From Actinomycetospora sp. NBRC 106378 (GTDB lineage: Bacteria > Actinomycetota > Actinomycetes > Mycobacteriales > Pseudonocardiaceae), in assembly GCF_030269685.1 (NCBI RefSeq), contig NZ_BSTT01000011.1, positions 62,001-126,000 on the forward strand: a stretch of 64,000 bases of DNA, given 5' to 3'. The notes under the pieces are model-generated. The model was not told the origin of the DNA, did no database searches, and saw only the letters and a list, made by a program, of their open reading frames with translations. Each line of letters starts with the position of its first letter. Within the stretch, counting starts at the first letter, position 1. Below are positions 42,730 to 54,236 of the stretch, piece after piece. The position numbers were made by a program, and so were the translations under genes.

Positions 42730-43248
42730 TCACCCGCCGTCGGGAACGTCCAGCTCCAGCACGAACGGCAGCTCCTGGACGCCGTACCAGGCCAGGTCGT
42801 GGTCCTCGGCGTCGCCGAGCGTGAGCTCGGCGTCCTCGTCGCCCAGGTCGGCGGCGTCGATGACGGCCGCGGCGGCGCGCACGGCGTCCGCGGCCTCGGC
42901 GAGATCGAGGTGGATCGAGGCGAGCCGCTTCGACGGGATGGGACCCGCCACCCGGACGACCGCGGCGTCGAGGTCCGGGCGCAGGGTCACGTCGTCGACG
43001 TCGGCCGCGACGACCGCCCGGCGCGGCGGCGTCTCCGGGTCGTCGGCCAGCTCGGTGGCGAGCAGCCGCAGCGAGGCCCGCGCCGCCTCGCTCATGGCGA
43101 CGTACTCCAGCTCCTCGTCGTCACCCGCGAGGTAGGACTCGCGCAGCGCCGGGGTCAGCGCGAACGCGGTCCCGGAGAGCGGCTGGACCTGCCCGTCGGC
43201 GAGCAGCCGGCGCAGCCCGGCCACCGTGGTCGGGACGAAGACCCTCAC
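42730..43248 (-). CDS. DUF6912 family protein
   Basis: 172 residues. The opening VRVFVPTTVAGLRRLLADGQ, then GTAFALTPALRESYLAGDDE and the acidic EELEYVAMSEAARASLRLLA, is the conserved actinobacterial DUF6912 pattern. Function unknown. Its last codons (VPDGG-stop) are made by a copy of the CCCGACGGCGGGTGA repeat. It lies 28 nt after the patatin gene on the same strand. Confidence 0.78.
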   Translation of the reverse strand: MRVFVPTTVAGLRRLLADGQVQPLSGTAFALTPALRESYLAGDDEELEYVAMSEAARASLRLLATELADDPETPPRRAVVAADVDDVTLRPDLDAAVVRVAGPIPSKRLASIHLDLAEAADAVRAAAAVIDAADLGDEDAELTLGDAEDHDLAWYGVQELPFVLELDVPDGG

Positions 43249-43276
43249 CCGTCGCTCCGCTCGCCCAGCAAAACCC

Positions 43277-44248
43277 TCACGTGTCCCGGTCCTTCCGGGA
43301 CCACCACTGCGCCGTCGTGCGCAGCGCGGTCCGCACCACGTCCGCCTGCCGGCGGGCGTCCATGACGTTCCAACCCATCACCGAGCGCTCCTCGGGTCCC
43401 GGCGCGTGCGAGGTGACCCGGAGACCGGCCTCGCGCAGCCGGGCGATCTCCCGGGCACTGCGGCCCCCGACCATCCCACGGAACAGTCCGTCGGCCGCAC
43501 CCCCCACCCCCGTCAAGTGGATACGCCCGCGCCGGGCCAGCGGGACGAGGACCAGCGCCTCGTCGAGCTCCGGCATGTCCGACCCGAGCAGCAGGTCGGC
43601 CGAGGTCGCCGAGCACACCCCGCCGTCGACGTAGCGGCGCCCGCCGATCCGCACCGGCTCGAACCACCCCGGGACCGCGCAGGAGGCGCTCGCCGCCTCG
43701 CCGCACGACGCGGGCGGCGCCCCCTCGCGCCCGAACGGCACCCGGGCGCCGCTGTCGTAGTCGGTCGCGATGATGCGCAGCTCCGGCGCGGTCGGCGGGG
43801 CCGGCCACGTCTCCGGCGCGAACGAGGAGACCAGCCGGATCACGCCGGACGTGTCGGCCCGCCCGACCGGCAGCAGCGCCGACGCCACCGCGAGCGGCGG
43901 GAAGCGGCGCGGGTGGCGCACGACCTCCCGCAGCAGCCGCACCGACCCCGGCCCCACCCGCGGCATCGGCGGCAGCCCGCCCCGCGCGCCGCGACGGCGG
44001 GGCCGGGTCTCCCCCGACGACGGACGCTCCCGCGGCTCGAGCAGGTGGCCCACCAGGTCGTCGACCGGGACCCCGCTCGCGAGGGCCGAGGCGACGATCG
44101 ACCCCGCCGAGGTCCCGATGATCACGTCGGCGTCACGCGCGTCGTGACCGGTGTGCTGCTGCCAGGTCGACAGCGCCGCCACCGTCCACGCGTAGCCCAG
44201 CGAGCCGCCGGTACCGAGGACGACGGCACGCCGGGAGGGGGTCCTCAC
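43277..44248 (-). CDS. Patatin-like phospholipase, coupled to a wax ester synthase
   Basis: 323 residues. VVLGTGGSLGYAW holds the oxyanion glycines, IIGTSAGSIVAS the GxSxG serine and YVDGGVCS the DGG aspartate. The middle of the chain is Arg/Pro-rich (ETRPRRRGARGG). The GTG overlaps the stop of the acyltransferase gene (GTGA), so an acyl hydrolase is made together with a triacylglycerol/wax ester synthase. This suggests lipid turnover or remodelling. Confidence 0.87.
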   Translation of the reverse strand: MRTPSRRAVVLGTGGSLGYAWTVAALSTWQQHTGHDARDADVIIGTSAGSIVASALASGVPVDDLVGHLLEPRERPSSGETRPRRRGARGGLPPMPRVGPGSVRLLREVVRHPRRFPPLAVASALLPVGRADTSGVIRLVSSFAPETWPAPPTAPELRIIATDYDSGARVPFGREGAPPASCGEAASASCAVPGWFEPVRIGGRRYVDGGVCSATSADLLLGSDMPELDEALVLVPLARRGRIHLTGVGGAADGLFRGMVGGRSAREIARLREAGLRVTSHAPGPEERSVMGWNVMDARRQADVVRTALRTTAQWWSRKDRDT

Positions 44249-45660
44249 TGCGGCACCGTCGCGACGAGCTCGGCCAGCGCCTCCGTCACGAGGTCGCCGA
44301 ACTCGTCGACGTCGGCCATCGAGTCCCGGTCGGCGTTGAAGCCGTAGAACACCCCGCCGTCGTAGGAGGTCAGCCCCACCGCGAGCGACTGTCCCTTCGC
44401 GAGCGGCACCACCGGGTACATCTCGAGCATCCGGGCACCGCCCGCGTAGAGCGGGTGCTGCGGCCCGGGCACGTTCGAGACGACGACGTTGAACAGCCGC
44501 CGGGACAGGCCGCTCGCGGCGCGGGCGCCCAGCGCGTGCAGGGTGGGCGGCGCGAACCCGCCCACCCGCACCAGCGCGTTGGCGCCCACCGACTGGCCGG
44601 ACTGCTTGTGCTCGCGCATCGCGTGCGCGACGTGGTGCATCCGCAGGACCGGGTTCGGCTCGCCCACGGGGAGGTCCACGAGGTACGAGGCGATCCGGTT
44701 CCCCAGCAGCCCGCCGCCGCTGATCGCCCCGGTCGCGGCCGCCTCGCCGCGCACCGACAGCGGGACCATCGCGCGCATCGTCGTCGACGGCGTGACCGAG
44801 GCGCCGCGGGAGAGCAGCCAGTTCCGCATGGCGCCCGCGATGACGGTGAGGACGACGTCGTTGATCGTGCCCCCGTGCGCGCGCCGGACGGTGCGGTAGT
44901 CCTCGAGCTCGGTGCGGGCGTGCGCGAAGCGGCGCTGGGTGGAGATCGGCACGTTGAGCGGGCTGGTCGGGGCCGGGCGCACGGCGGTGCGGACCGCGGA
45001 GAGCAGCCCGCCCGCCACGCCCGCCACCTTCGTCACGGTGTCGGCCGCGTCGCGCACGGCGGCGTGGGCCGCCTCGACCGCGTTGCCGGGGCGGGCGACG
45101 GCCTCCCCCACCGCGTCGAGGACGAGCTTCCACGACGGCGGCTCGGGGCGGGCCACCCAGTCGTCGTCCGGGTCGTCGCGGCCGTCGGGCGAGTCGTCGA
45201 GCACGACCTGGCTGATGTCGATCGACGCGATCCCGTCGACCATGGCCTGGTGGGTCTTCGTCACGATCGCGACGCGCCCGCCCGAGAGCCCGTCGACGAG
45301 GTACATCTCCCACAGCGGGCGGGTGTGGTCGAGCGGGCGCGACATGAGGCGCGCGACGAGCTCGTTGAGCGCGCGGTCGGTGCCCGGACCGGGCAGCGCG
45401 GAGCGGCGCACGTGGTAGGTGACGTCGAAATCGGTGTCGTCCACCCACACCGGCCGGGCCACGCCGTACGGGATCTGCTTGATCTTCTGCCGGTAGCGCG
45501 GGACCAGCCCGATCCGCCCGGAGATGAGCTCGACGAGCCGCTCGTAGTCGAAGCCGGACCGGGGCTTGCGGAAGACGGCGACGCTGCCGACGTGCATCGG
45601 CGTCGTCGGCTGGTCCATGTAGAGGAAGGAGGCGTCCAGGGCCGTGAGGCGGTCCGGCAT
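44245..45660 (-). CDS. Wax ester synthase/diacylglycerol acyltransferase
   Basis: 471 residues of the WS/DGAT (Tgs) family, which makes storage triacylglycerol or wax esters from acyl-CoA. The N-terminus LTALDASFLYMDQPTTPMHV, RPLWEMYLVDGL and the late VVSNVPGP match the family. The catalytic HHxxxDG motif reads HQAMVDG: the first His and the DG remain but the second His is Gln. Either the variant keeps activity or this is a changed enzyme. M. tuberculosis has a tgs gene in this neighbourhood (Rv3233c-3234c). It is divergent from the rRNA methyltransferase gene. Confidence 0.9.
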   Translation of the reverse strand: MPDRLTALDASFLYMDQPTTPMHVGSVAVFRKPRSGFDYERLVELISGRIGLVPRYRQKIKQIPYGVARPVWVDDTDFDVTYHVRRSALPGPGTDRALNELVARLMSRPLDHTRPLWEMYLVDGLSGGRVAIVTKTHQAMVDGIASIDISQVVLDDSPDGRDDPDDDWVARPEPPSWKLVLDAVGEAVARPGNAVEAAHAAVRDAADTVTKVAGVAGGLLSAVRTAVRPAPTSPLNVPISTQRRFAHARTELEDYRTVRRAHGGTINDVVLTVIAGAMRNWLLSRGASVTPSTTMRAMVPLSVRGEAAATGAISGGGLLGNRIASYLVDLPVGEPNPVLRMHHVAHAMREHKQSGQSVGANALVRVGGFAPPTLHALGARAASGLSRRLFNVVVSNVPGPQHPLYAGGARMLEMYPVVPLAKGQSLAVGLTSYDGGVFYGFNADRDSMADVDEFGDLVTEALAELVATVPQ

Positions 45661-45714
45661 GGCCTCGATCCTCGCACGACGGCGGGTGACCGCTGTCTGC
45701 CAGAGTGGTCGCCG

Positions 45715-46494
45715 ATGTCACGCGAGGAGCAGGACGACGCCGTGTCCCCAAAGGACCGTTTCGTGACGGTCTACGGCCGCAAACCGGTGCTCGAGGCTCT
45801 CACCGACCACGCGCTGGAGGTCGACAAGGTCGTGCTCGCCGAGGGGGTCGACCAGCGCGCCGTGCGGCTGATCCTCGAGGCGGCGCGCTCCCGCGGGGTC
45901 CGGGTGACGCGCGCCTCCGCCCAGCGGGTCAAGGTGCTCGCGGGCAACGGCCGCCAGGACCAGGGCGTGATCGCCGACGTGGTCGCGCCCGGCATGCGGA
46001 CCGTCGAGCGGTTCCTCGCGGCGCTCGGGCCGGAGGCCCCCGCCCGGGTGCTCGTCCTCGACGGCCTCACCAACCCGGCCAACGTCGGCATGATCCTGCG
46101 CTCGGCCACCGCCGCCGGGCTGGAGGGCGTCCTGCTCCCCCGCCGCGGGCTGCCCTCGATCGACCCGCTCGTGGTCAAGGCCTCGGCCGGGGTGGCGTTC
46201 CACGCTCCGGTGCTGCGCGCCGGGACGGCCGCGGCGGGCCTGGCCGCGCTCGCCGAGGCGGGCTTCGTGCTGCTCGGGCTCGACGGCGGCGGCTCGTCGT
46301 CGCTGTTCGACGCCGAACTGGCTCCCCGGACCGCACTCGTGGTGGGCGGGGAGACCGACGGCCTCACCGAGGAGGTGCGCGGCGAGCTGCACGGCACGGT
46401 CGCGATCCCGATGGCCGGCGGGGTGGAGTCGCTCAACGCGGCGTGCGCGGCGACGCTGGCCTGCTTCGAACTGACGCGTCGCCATACCCCGTGA
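45715..46494 (+). CDS. TrmH/SpoU family RNA 2'-O-methyltransferase
   Basis: 259 residues. An N-terminal RNA-binding domain (YGRKPVLEALTDHALEVDKV) is followed by the SPOUT knot: motif 1 NPANVGMILRSATAAG, motif 2 VVGGETDGLT and motif 3 IPMAGGVESLNAACAA. Such enzymes methylate the ribose of 23S rRNA or tRNA; the exact site cannot be read from the sequence. The ATG at 45715 gives 19 residues before the conserved part; GTG at a later position is possible. Confidence 0.87.
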   Translation: MSREEQDDAVSPKDRFVTVYGRKPVLEALTDHALEVDKVVLAEGVDQRAVRLILEAARSRGVRVTRASAQRVKVLAGNGRQDQGVIADVVAPGMRTVERFLAALGPEAPARVLVLDGLTNPANVGMILRSATAAGLEGVLLPRRGLPSIDPLVVKASAGVAFHAPVLRAGTAAAGLAALAEAGFVLLGLDGGGSSSLFDAELAPRTALVVGGETDGLTEEVRGELHGTVAIPMAGGVESLNAACAATLACFELTRRHTP

Positions 46495-46620
46495 CGAGAT
46501 CATCCAAACCCCTCCTGGTCGGCAGTTTCCGGCCCTAGAGTCGGGCGCGTCCGCGGAGTCCTCCCGCCCGTCGGACCCGGGCGCCGACCGGCGCCCGTCG
46601 GCACCGTCCCGGGAGGACAC

Positions 46621-47205
46621 ATGAGCGTCACGGCACACGAACCCGGACCGGCGTCGACGGGAGGCGGCACCGGCCCGGTGGACGCCGTCACGCCCGGCGT
46701 CCGGCCGCGCGCCGGACGGGTCTGCACGGCGCCACGGCTCGCGCGGCGCATGGACCGGCGTCCGTCGCCCCGGCTGCGGGCGCTGCACTCCGTCCCCGTC
46801 CCGGCGGTGGCGCGGGCGGACCCGGAACCGGCCCCGGACCTGGCCACCCCGGCGTGGGAGGCCGCGCTCGGGGCGGCGCGGTCGCAGGTCGGGCCGGTCG
46901 CGCTGCGGGTGCTGTCGGCGGTCGCCGAGGTGCTCGACGGCGTGCGACCGGTCGCGCACCTCGCCGGCGTCTGCCCGGAGGCGGTCCTCGCGCGGCTCGG
47001 GACCCGGGTCCCGGCCGGGCGCCGGCCCGGGACGACTCGCGTGCGGGGCCTGCGGATGTGCCCGCTGGTCACGGCGGGGTCGGAGCCCGTCCCGGCCGTG
47101 GAGGTCGCCGCCGCGCTGTCCGCCGCGACCCGGACCCGCGCGGTGGCGGCCCGCTTCGAGCTGCGCGACGGCGGGTGGCGACTGGTCGAGCTCGTCGTCG
47201 GGTGA
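46621..47205 (+). CDS. Rv3235-family protein (DUF6459)
   Basis: 194 residues; a strong GGGAGGA site lies 5 nt before the ATG. The first 75 residues are Pro/Arg/Gly-rich and variable. The conserved part (about 85-194) has WEAALGAARSQVGPVALRVL, the LDGVRP loop and the ending LRDGGWRLVELVVG, which is the pattern of Rv3235, the gene upstream of the SecA region in mycobacteria. Function unknown. A -10 box TAGAGT lies at about 46536-46541. It converges on secA. Confidence 0.83.
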   Translation: MSVTAHEPGPASTGGGTGPVDAVTPGVRPRAGRVCTAPRLARRMDRRPSPRLRALHSVPVPAVARADPEPAPDLATPAWEAALGAARSQVGPVALRVLSAVAEVLDGVRPVAHLAGVCPEAVLARLGTRVPAGRRPGTTRVRGLRMCPLVTAGSEPVPAVEVAAALSAATRTRAVAARFELRDGGWRLVELVVG

Positions 47206-47252
47206 TCAGCCCCCGGGGCCGGTCCGGCGCCGGGAGGCCGTGTCGGCGGCGC

Positions 47253-47345
47253 CCTTGTCGCGGGCTACCGCACCGTCCGGCTCACCTTGTCGCAGTGATT
47301 CACTGCGACAAGACGGCCGGTGCCGTGCGGCTCGCCGCGACAAGG
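47253..47345. terminator. Nested palindromes between Rv3235-like gene and secA
   Basis: The inner element CTTGTCGCAGTGA-T-TCACTGCGACAAG (47286-47312) is a perfect palindrome with a one-base centre. It sits inside an outer pair CCTTGTCGCGG (47253-47263) and CCGCGACAAGG (47335-47345), which use the same TTGTCGC word. It lies between convergent genes and probably ends both transcripts. Confidence 0.7.
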
Positions 47346-47355
47346 TGGCCGCGGG

Positions 47356-50532
<3,177 letters not shown>

Positions 50533-50708
50533 GATGGGTGACCTCGCTCGTCCTCGTCGTCGTCGGCCCGCGCCCGCGGCACTCGTGGGGAGTGCGTGGA
50601 CACGCACCCCATGGTAAGCGCGCACCACGGAGGCGGTCCGGGGCCCGGTCGTCGCCGGACCGGACCCCGGCACCTCCTGCGACCACCCGTCACCGGGCGG
50701 AGGAGGCG

Positions 50709-51371
50709 TCAGACGAGGTGGATGACGCCGTAGTCGTAGCCGTGACGCCGGTAGACCACGCTCGGCCGTCCGCTCGCCTTATCGGAGAACAGGAAGAAGT
50801 CGTGCCCCACCAGCTCCATCTGGGAGAGGGCGTCGTCGACGGTCATCGGCACGGCCTCGTGCTCCTTGACCCGGGCGATGCGCCCCGGGCCGTCACCCTC
50901 GACCTCCCGGCCGAAGCGGTCGTCGAGGGCCTCGCGGGCGGCGGGGACGGCGGTGTCCTCCCCGGGCTCGCGCAGCGCGTCGGGCAGGGAGTCGTCGAGC
51001 TCGGCGCCGCTGGTCGGCAGTTCCTCGCCCGGTCCGCCGGCGCCGACGGCGACACGACGGCGCGCGGAGCGGTGCACGCGGCGGTCGTGGGAACGGCGCA
51101 TCCGCTCCTCGAGGCGGCCGACGGCCAGGTCGAGGGCGGAGTAGAAGTCGCCGGCACAGGCGACGGCCCGGACGACGGGTCCCCGCCCGCGGCCGGTGAT
51201 CTCGACGCTCTGGCAGGTCTTGGTCTGACGCGGGTTGTTCTCGTGCGAGAGCTCGACGGACATCCGGATGACCTTGTGGTCAAAGCGTCCGAGTCGGGCC
51301 AACTTCTCGGTCGTGTGGTCGCGGAAGTGCTCCGGGACCTCGACGTTGCGGCCACAGATGACGATCTCCAC
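50709..51371 (-). CDS. hpf: Long-form ribosome hibernation promoting factor
   Basis: 220 residues. The N-terminal S30AE domain (about 1-105; [40 protein letters not shown]) sits in the ribosome's mRNA channel. A linker of about 55 residues leads to the C-terminal dimerisation domain (about 165-220; [20 protein letters not shown] then [10 protein letters not shown]). The long form pairs 70S ribosomes into 100S. GTG 51371 has GGGAG 5 nt upstream. In M. tuberculosis the orthologue also lies beside secA1. Confidence 0.94.
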   Translation of the reverse strand: MEIVICGRNVEVPEHFRDHTTEKLARLGRFDHKVIRMSVELSHENNPRQTKTCQSVEITGRGRGPVVRAVACAGDFYSALDLAVGRLEERMRRSHDRRVHRSARRRVAVGAGGPGEELPTSGAELDDSLPDALREPGEDTAVPAAREALDDRFGREVEGDGPGRIARVKEHEAVPMTVDDALSQMELVGHDFFLFSDKASGRPSVVYRRHGYDYGVIHLV

Positions 51372-51485
51372 ATCAACTCCCGTGGGAAGGACGGAGCGCC
51401 GCCACATCGGCCCGAGCAGGCCGTGGCGTCGCGATACGACTCCTCGTGCCTCCTCTCGGTCGCCGGACCGGTGAGAGGGGACACG

Positions 51486-52301
51486 CTAGCGACTCCGACG
51501 GGTGGCCGGAAGGTGTCGTGCGGGCGTCTCCCGGGTCGGGCGACGGGCGGCTCCGTCCTGCTCGCGGCGGATCGACACGACCCCGGGAGCACCCGTCCGG
51601 GTGACCCTCCGTCGGGTCGGACGACCCCCCGGGACCACCGGGCGTCGGGCCCCGACCGCGGTGATCACGAGCACCAGCCCGACCGGCCGCCCGGCGTCGG
51701 CGAGGGCCCGCCCGCACGCGAGCGCCGTCGCGCCCGTGGTGAGCACGTCGTCGAGCAGCACCACCGGCCGGTCGTCGTCCGGAACGGCCCGCAGCCGGCG
51801 CCGGACCCGCAGGTGCGCGGCCAGGTTCGCGGCGCGCGCCCGGGCGTCGAGGCCGACGGAGTCCCGCGCGCGCCACGACAGGGCCAGCGCGGGCAGCACG
51901 ACGTGACCGGTCCCGGCCGCGACCGTGCGGGCCAGGTGCAGCATGTGGTCACCGCCCCGGGCCCGGGCCGCCCCGGGCCGCGACGGCGCCGGCACGAGCA
52001 GACAGGGCCCCCGCGGGAACGCCTCCGCGAGTGCCGCGGCGAGGGCGGCGGCCAGCGGCCGGGCGAGGTCCCGACGGCCGCGCTCCTTGTAGGCGATCAC
52101 CGCGCGGCGGGGTGCCCCGCGGTAGGGCGCGAGCGCCATCGCCGGGGGCAGCCCGGCCAGGTCCGGGGCGGGCACCGGGCGGGCGAGCTCCGCGCGGCAA
52201 CCCGCGCAGAGCCCGTGGCCGGGCTCCACGACCGCGTCGCAGCCGCCGCAGGGTGTGGGCAGCAGGAGGTCGAGCAGGGCGCGCCACGCGGCTGTGATCA
52301 C
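51486..52301 (-). CDS. ComF family phosphoribosyltransferase
   Basis: 271 residues. Two CxxC pairs (CGGCDAVV and CAGC) suggest a zinc ribbon at the N-terminus; the PRPP-binding loop VVLLDDVLTTGATAL (about 190-205) marks the type I phosphoribosyltransferase fold. ComF helps DNA uptake in naturally competent bacteria, but actinobacterial members have unknown roles. The last 55 residues are an Arg/Pro-rich extension without a clear domain. It lies between lpqB and hpf, as in M. tuberculosis (Rv3242c). Confidence 0.87.
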   Translation of the reverse strand: MITAAWRALLDLLLPTPCGGCDAVVEPGHGLCAGCRAELARPVPAPDLAGLPPAMALAPYRGAPRRAVIAYKERGRRDLARPLAAALAAALAEAFPRGPCLLVPAPSRPGAARARGGDHMLHLARTVAAGTGHVVLPALALSWRARDSVGLDARARAANLAAHLRVRRRLRAVPDDDRPVVLLDDVLTTGATALACGRALADAGRPVGLVLVITAVGARRPVVPGGRPTRRRVTRTGAPGVVSIRREQDGAARRPTRETPARHLPATRRSR

Positions 52302-52362
52302 ACCTCGATGCTCGGCCGCCCCGCCCTCCGGTCGCCAGCGGACCGCCCGGGCCTGGGGACGA

Positions 52363-52374
52363 CCCGTCGTCGGG
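52363..52374. repeat. CCCGACGRCGGG repeat (intergenic example)
   Basis: CCCGTCGTCGGG lies in the gap between comF and lpqB. Other exact copies of the core (either strand) start at 7857, 8756, 15368, 16956, 17574, 25458, 29406, 33511, 37066, 42733, 54255, 55560, 57141, 61208 and 62258. Thirteen of the 16 also have the flanks TCCCGACGRCGGGT. See the findings. Confidence 0.75.
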
Positions 52375-52436
52375 AGCGGGCTGGGGACGATCCGCTGACC
52401 CGATCGCCGACGCGGTGGCGCGGACGGGCGAGCGGT

Positions 52437-54236
52437 CTACCCCGGGTAGGCGGGCACGGACGAGTTGGACCCGCCGGGGACCGAGCTCCAGACGTCGCCG
52501 CCGCTGGCCGGCAGGGACCAGAGCCCGCCCTGGTCCACCACGAGCGTCGGGCGTTCCGGAGCGGCGGCCACCGCGGTCACGGGCGGGGTGAGGTTCGTGG
52601 TGGTCGGGCTGTCCAGGTCGAGGCCGTCCACGGAGGCGCTCTGCACCGGGCGGCCGAGGGCGGTGCCCACCGCCACGAGCCGGTCGGTCTGCGACCACGT
52701 GACGTCGAGGACGCCCGCGAGGGCCTCCCCGACCGGCCCCGGGCGCAGCACGCGCACCGGCCCGAGGCGCGCGCCGCCGCCGCTGTCGCGGATGACGGTC
52801 GCGACGAGGACCCGGCCCCCGGCCACCAGCGCGACCTTCGTGCCGTCCGGGGAGAGCCGCAGCGTCGTCGGCGGGCCGTAGCCGGCGAGGGAGGTGCTGT
52901 CGAGGGCGACCGGGGTGAGGGCGCCGCCGTCCCCGGGCGCGCGGACCGCACGGACCGGAACGCCGTCGACGACCGCCCAGACCTCGCTGCCGTCCGGGGT
53001 CCAGGACGGGCGGCCGACGTAGCGCCCGGCGACCGGGCTCGGCGTGGCGGCGGCACCGGACCGGCCGACCCACAGCCGCATCCCGTCCGCGCCCAGCCCG
53101 ACGACGGCGACGTCCCGCCCGTCGGGCGAGAGGCTGGCGCTGCGGGGGTCGTCGACACCCGTGACGAGGTCGGGGGCGCTCGCGCTCGCCGCGGAGGGGT
53201 TGTCGGGGACGGTGAGCACCCGGCCGCCGGTCACCACGAGGGCGGGCGGCGCGGCCGGGGCGGAGGAGGCGTTGTCGCTGGGGAGGTCGCGGCGTTCGCG
53301 GACCACGGGCGGCAGGGAGGCGAGGACGTCGGCGACGCCGAGCTCGGTGCGTCCCTCCACCAGCGGCTCGCCGTCGACGCTCGGCGCGACGCGGTCGATG
53401 CCCACCCCGGCGAGCGTCAGCACGATCTGCTGGGCGATCTCGGTGCGGCGCCCGCCGTCGAGCGCGTCGACCGGACCGATGCGGGTGAGGTCGACGGTGG
53501 TGACCCCGTCCGGGCTCGTGCCCACCGCCGAGCGCAGCATCGCCCCCGGCGGCAGGGCGGACAGCGCCGCCCCGCGCAGGTCCTCGGACGGGCCGGAGAG
53601 CAGCTCGTCGAGCACCCGCGAGGCGACCGACCGGGCCGGGCTCGTCGCGAGGTAGCGGGTCTCCCCGACCGGCGCGCCGCCCACGGCGGCGAGGAACCAG
53701 ATGCGCACCGGCCGGGTGTTCGCCCGCAGGTCGGTCCGCCGCACGATGGTGCCCGGCGGCAGGCCGGAGATGCGCCACACGCCGTTGTCCTGGGTGAGGT
53801 TCACGGTGACGTCGACGGTGCCCGGGTCGGCCACGAAGGCCCCGTCCGGGCGCAGGGTGCCGAGCTTGTCCGCCCGGACCCGCACCGACGCCTCCGGCGC
53901 CTGCCCGTTGCCCTCGGAGAAGGTCGTGTCCACCCGGTCGGACACGACCGTCGGCGACGCGCCGTCGTCCCAGCTGCCCGCCGTGGCCGGGGCGAGGAAC
54001 GCCCGGGCGGCGCTGTGGCGCTCCGCGGTCGCGCCGGAGGCCAGGATCCAGCCGCGCACGATCTCCAGGGGGCCGGCACCCCGGGCGGGCCCCGGAGGGG
54101 CGCTCGGCTCGGCGGGGTCGCCCACGCGCCGCAGCACGGTCACGTCGGACGAGCCCGGCACCGTGGCGCACCCGGCGAGGAGCAGGGCGACGAGACCGAG
54201 CACGGCGGCCGGCAGGAGCCGTCGTCGGGACGTCAT
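52437..54236 (-). CDS. lpqB: Lipoprotein LpqB
   Basis: 599 residues. The lipobox is LLLAGC (about residues 17-22). A GerMN-type sensor domain (about 190-300; TRPVRIWFLAAVGGAPVGE, DLTRIGPVDALDG) is followed by a beta-propeller-like part with repeated 'LSPDGRDVAVV', 'WTPDGSEVWAVV' and 'LSPDGTKVALVAGG' strands. LpqB binds MtrB outside the membrane and tunes MtrA signalling. The ATG overlaps the mtrB stop (ATGA). Confidence 0.94.
   Translation of the reverse strand: MTSRRRLLPAAVLGLVALLLAGCATVPGSSDVTVLRRVGDPAEPSAPPGPARGAGPLEIVRGWILASGATAERHSAARAFLAPATAGSWDDGASPTVVSDRVDTTFSEGNGQAPEASVRVRADKLGTLRPDGAFVADPGTVDVTVNLTQDNGVWRISGLPPGTIVRRTDLRANTRPVRIWFLAAVGGAPVGETRYLATSPARSVASRVLDELLSGPSEDLRGAALSALPPGAMLRSAVGTSPDGVTTVDLTRIGPVDALDGGRRTEIAQQIVLTLAGVGIDRVAPSVDGEPLVEGRTELGVADVLASLPPVVRERRDLPSDNASSAPAAPPALVVTGGRVLTVPDNPSAASASAPDLVTGVDDPRSASLSPDGRDVAVVGLGADGMRLWVGRSGAAATPSPVAGRYVGRPSWTPDGSEVWAVVDGVPVRAVRAPGDGGALTPVALDSTSLAGYGPPTTLRLSPDGTKVALVAGGRVLVATVIRDSGGGARLGPVRVLRPGPVGEALAGVLDVTWSQTDRLVAVGTALGRPVQSASVDGLDLDSPTTTNLTPPVTAVAAAPERPTLVVDQGGLWSLPASGGDVWSSVPGGSNSSVPAYPG

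Noticed and set aside
42555-42732. Repeat pair as part of a coding gene
   Set aside because: Frames through it are short, and the two units are palindromic with conserved ends, which fits an intergenic element instead.
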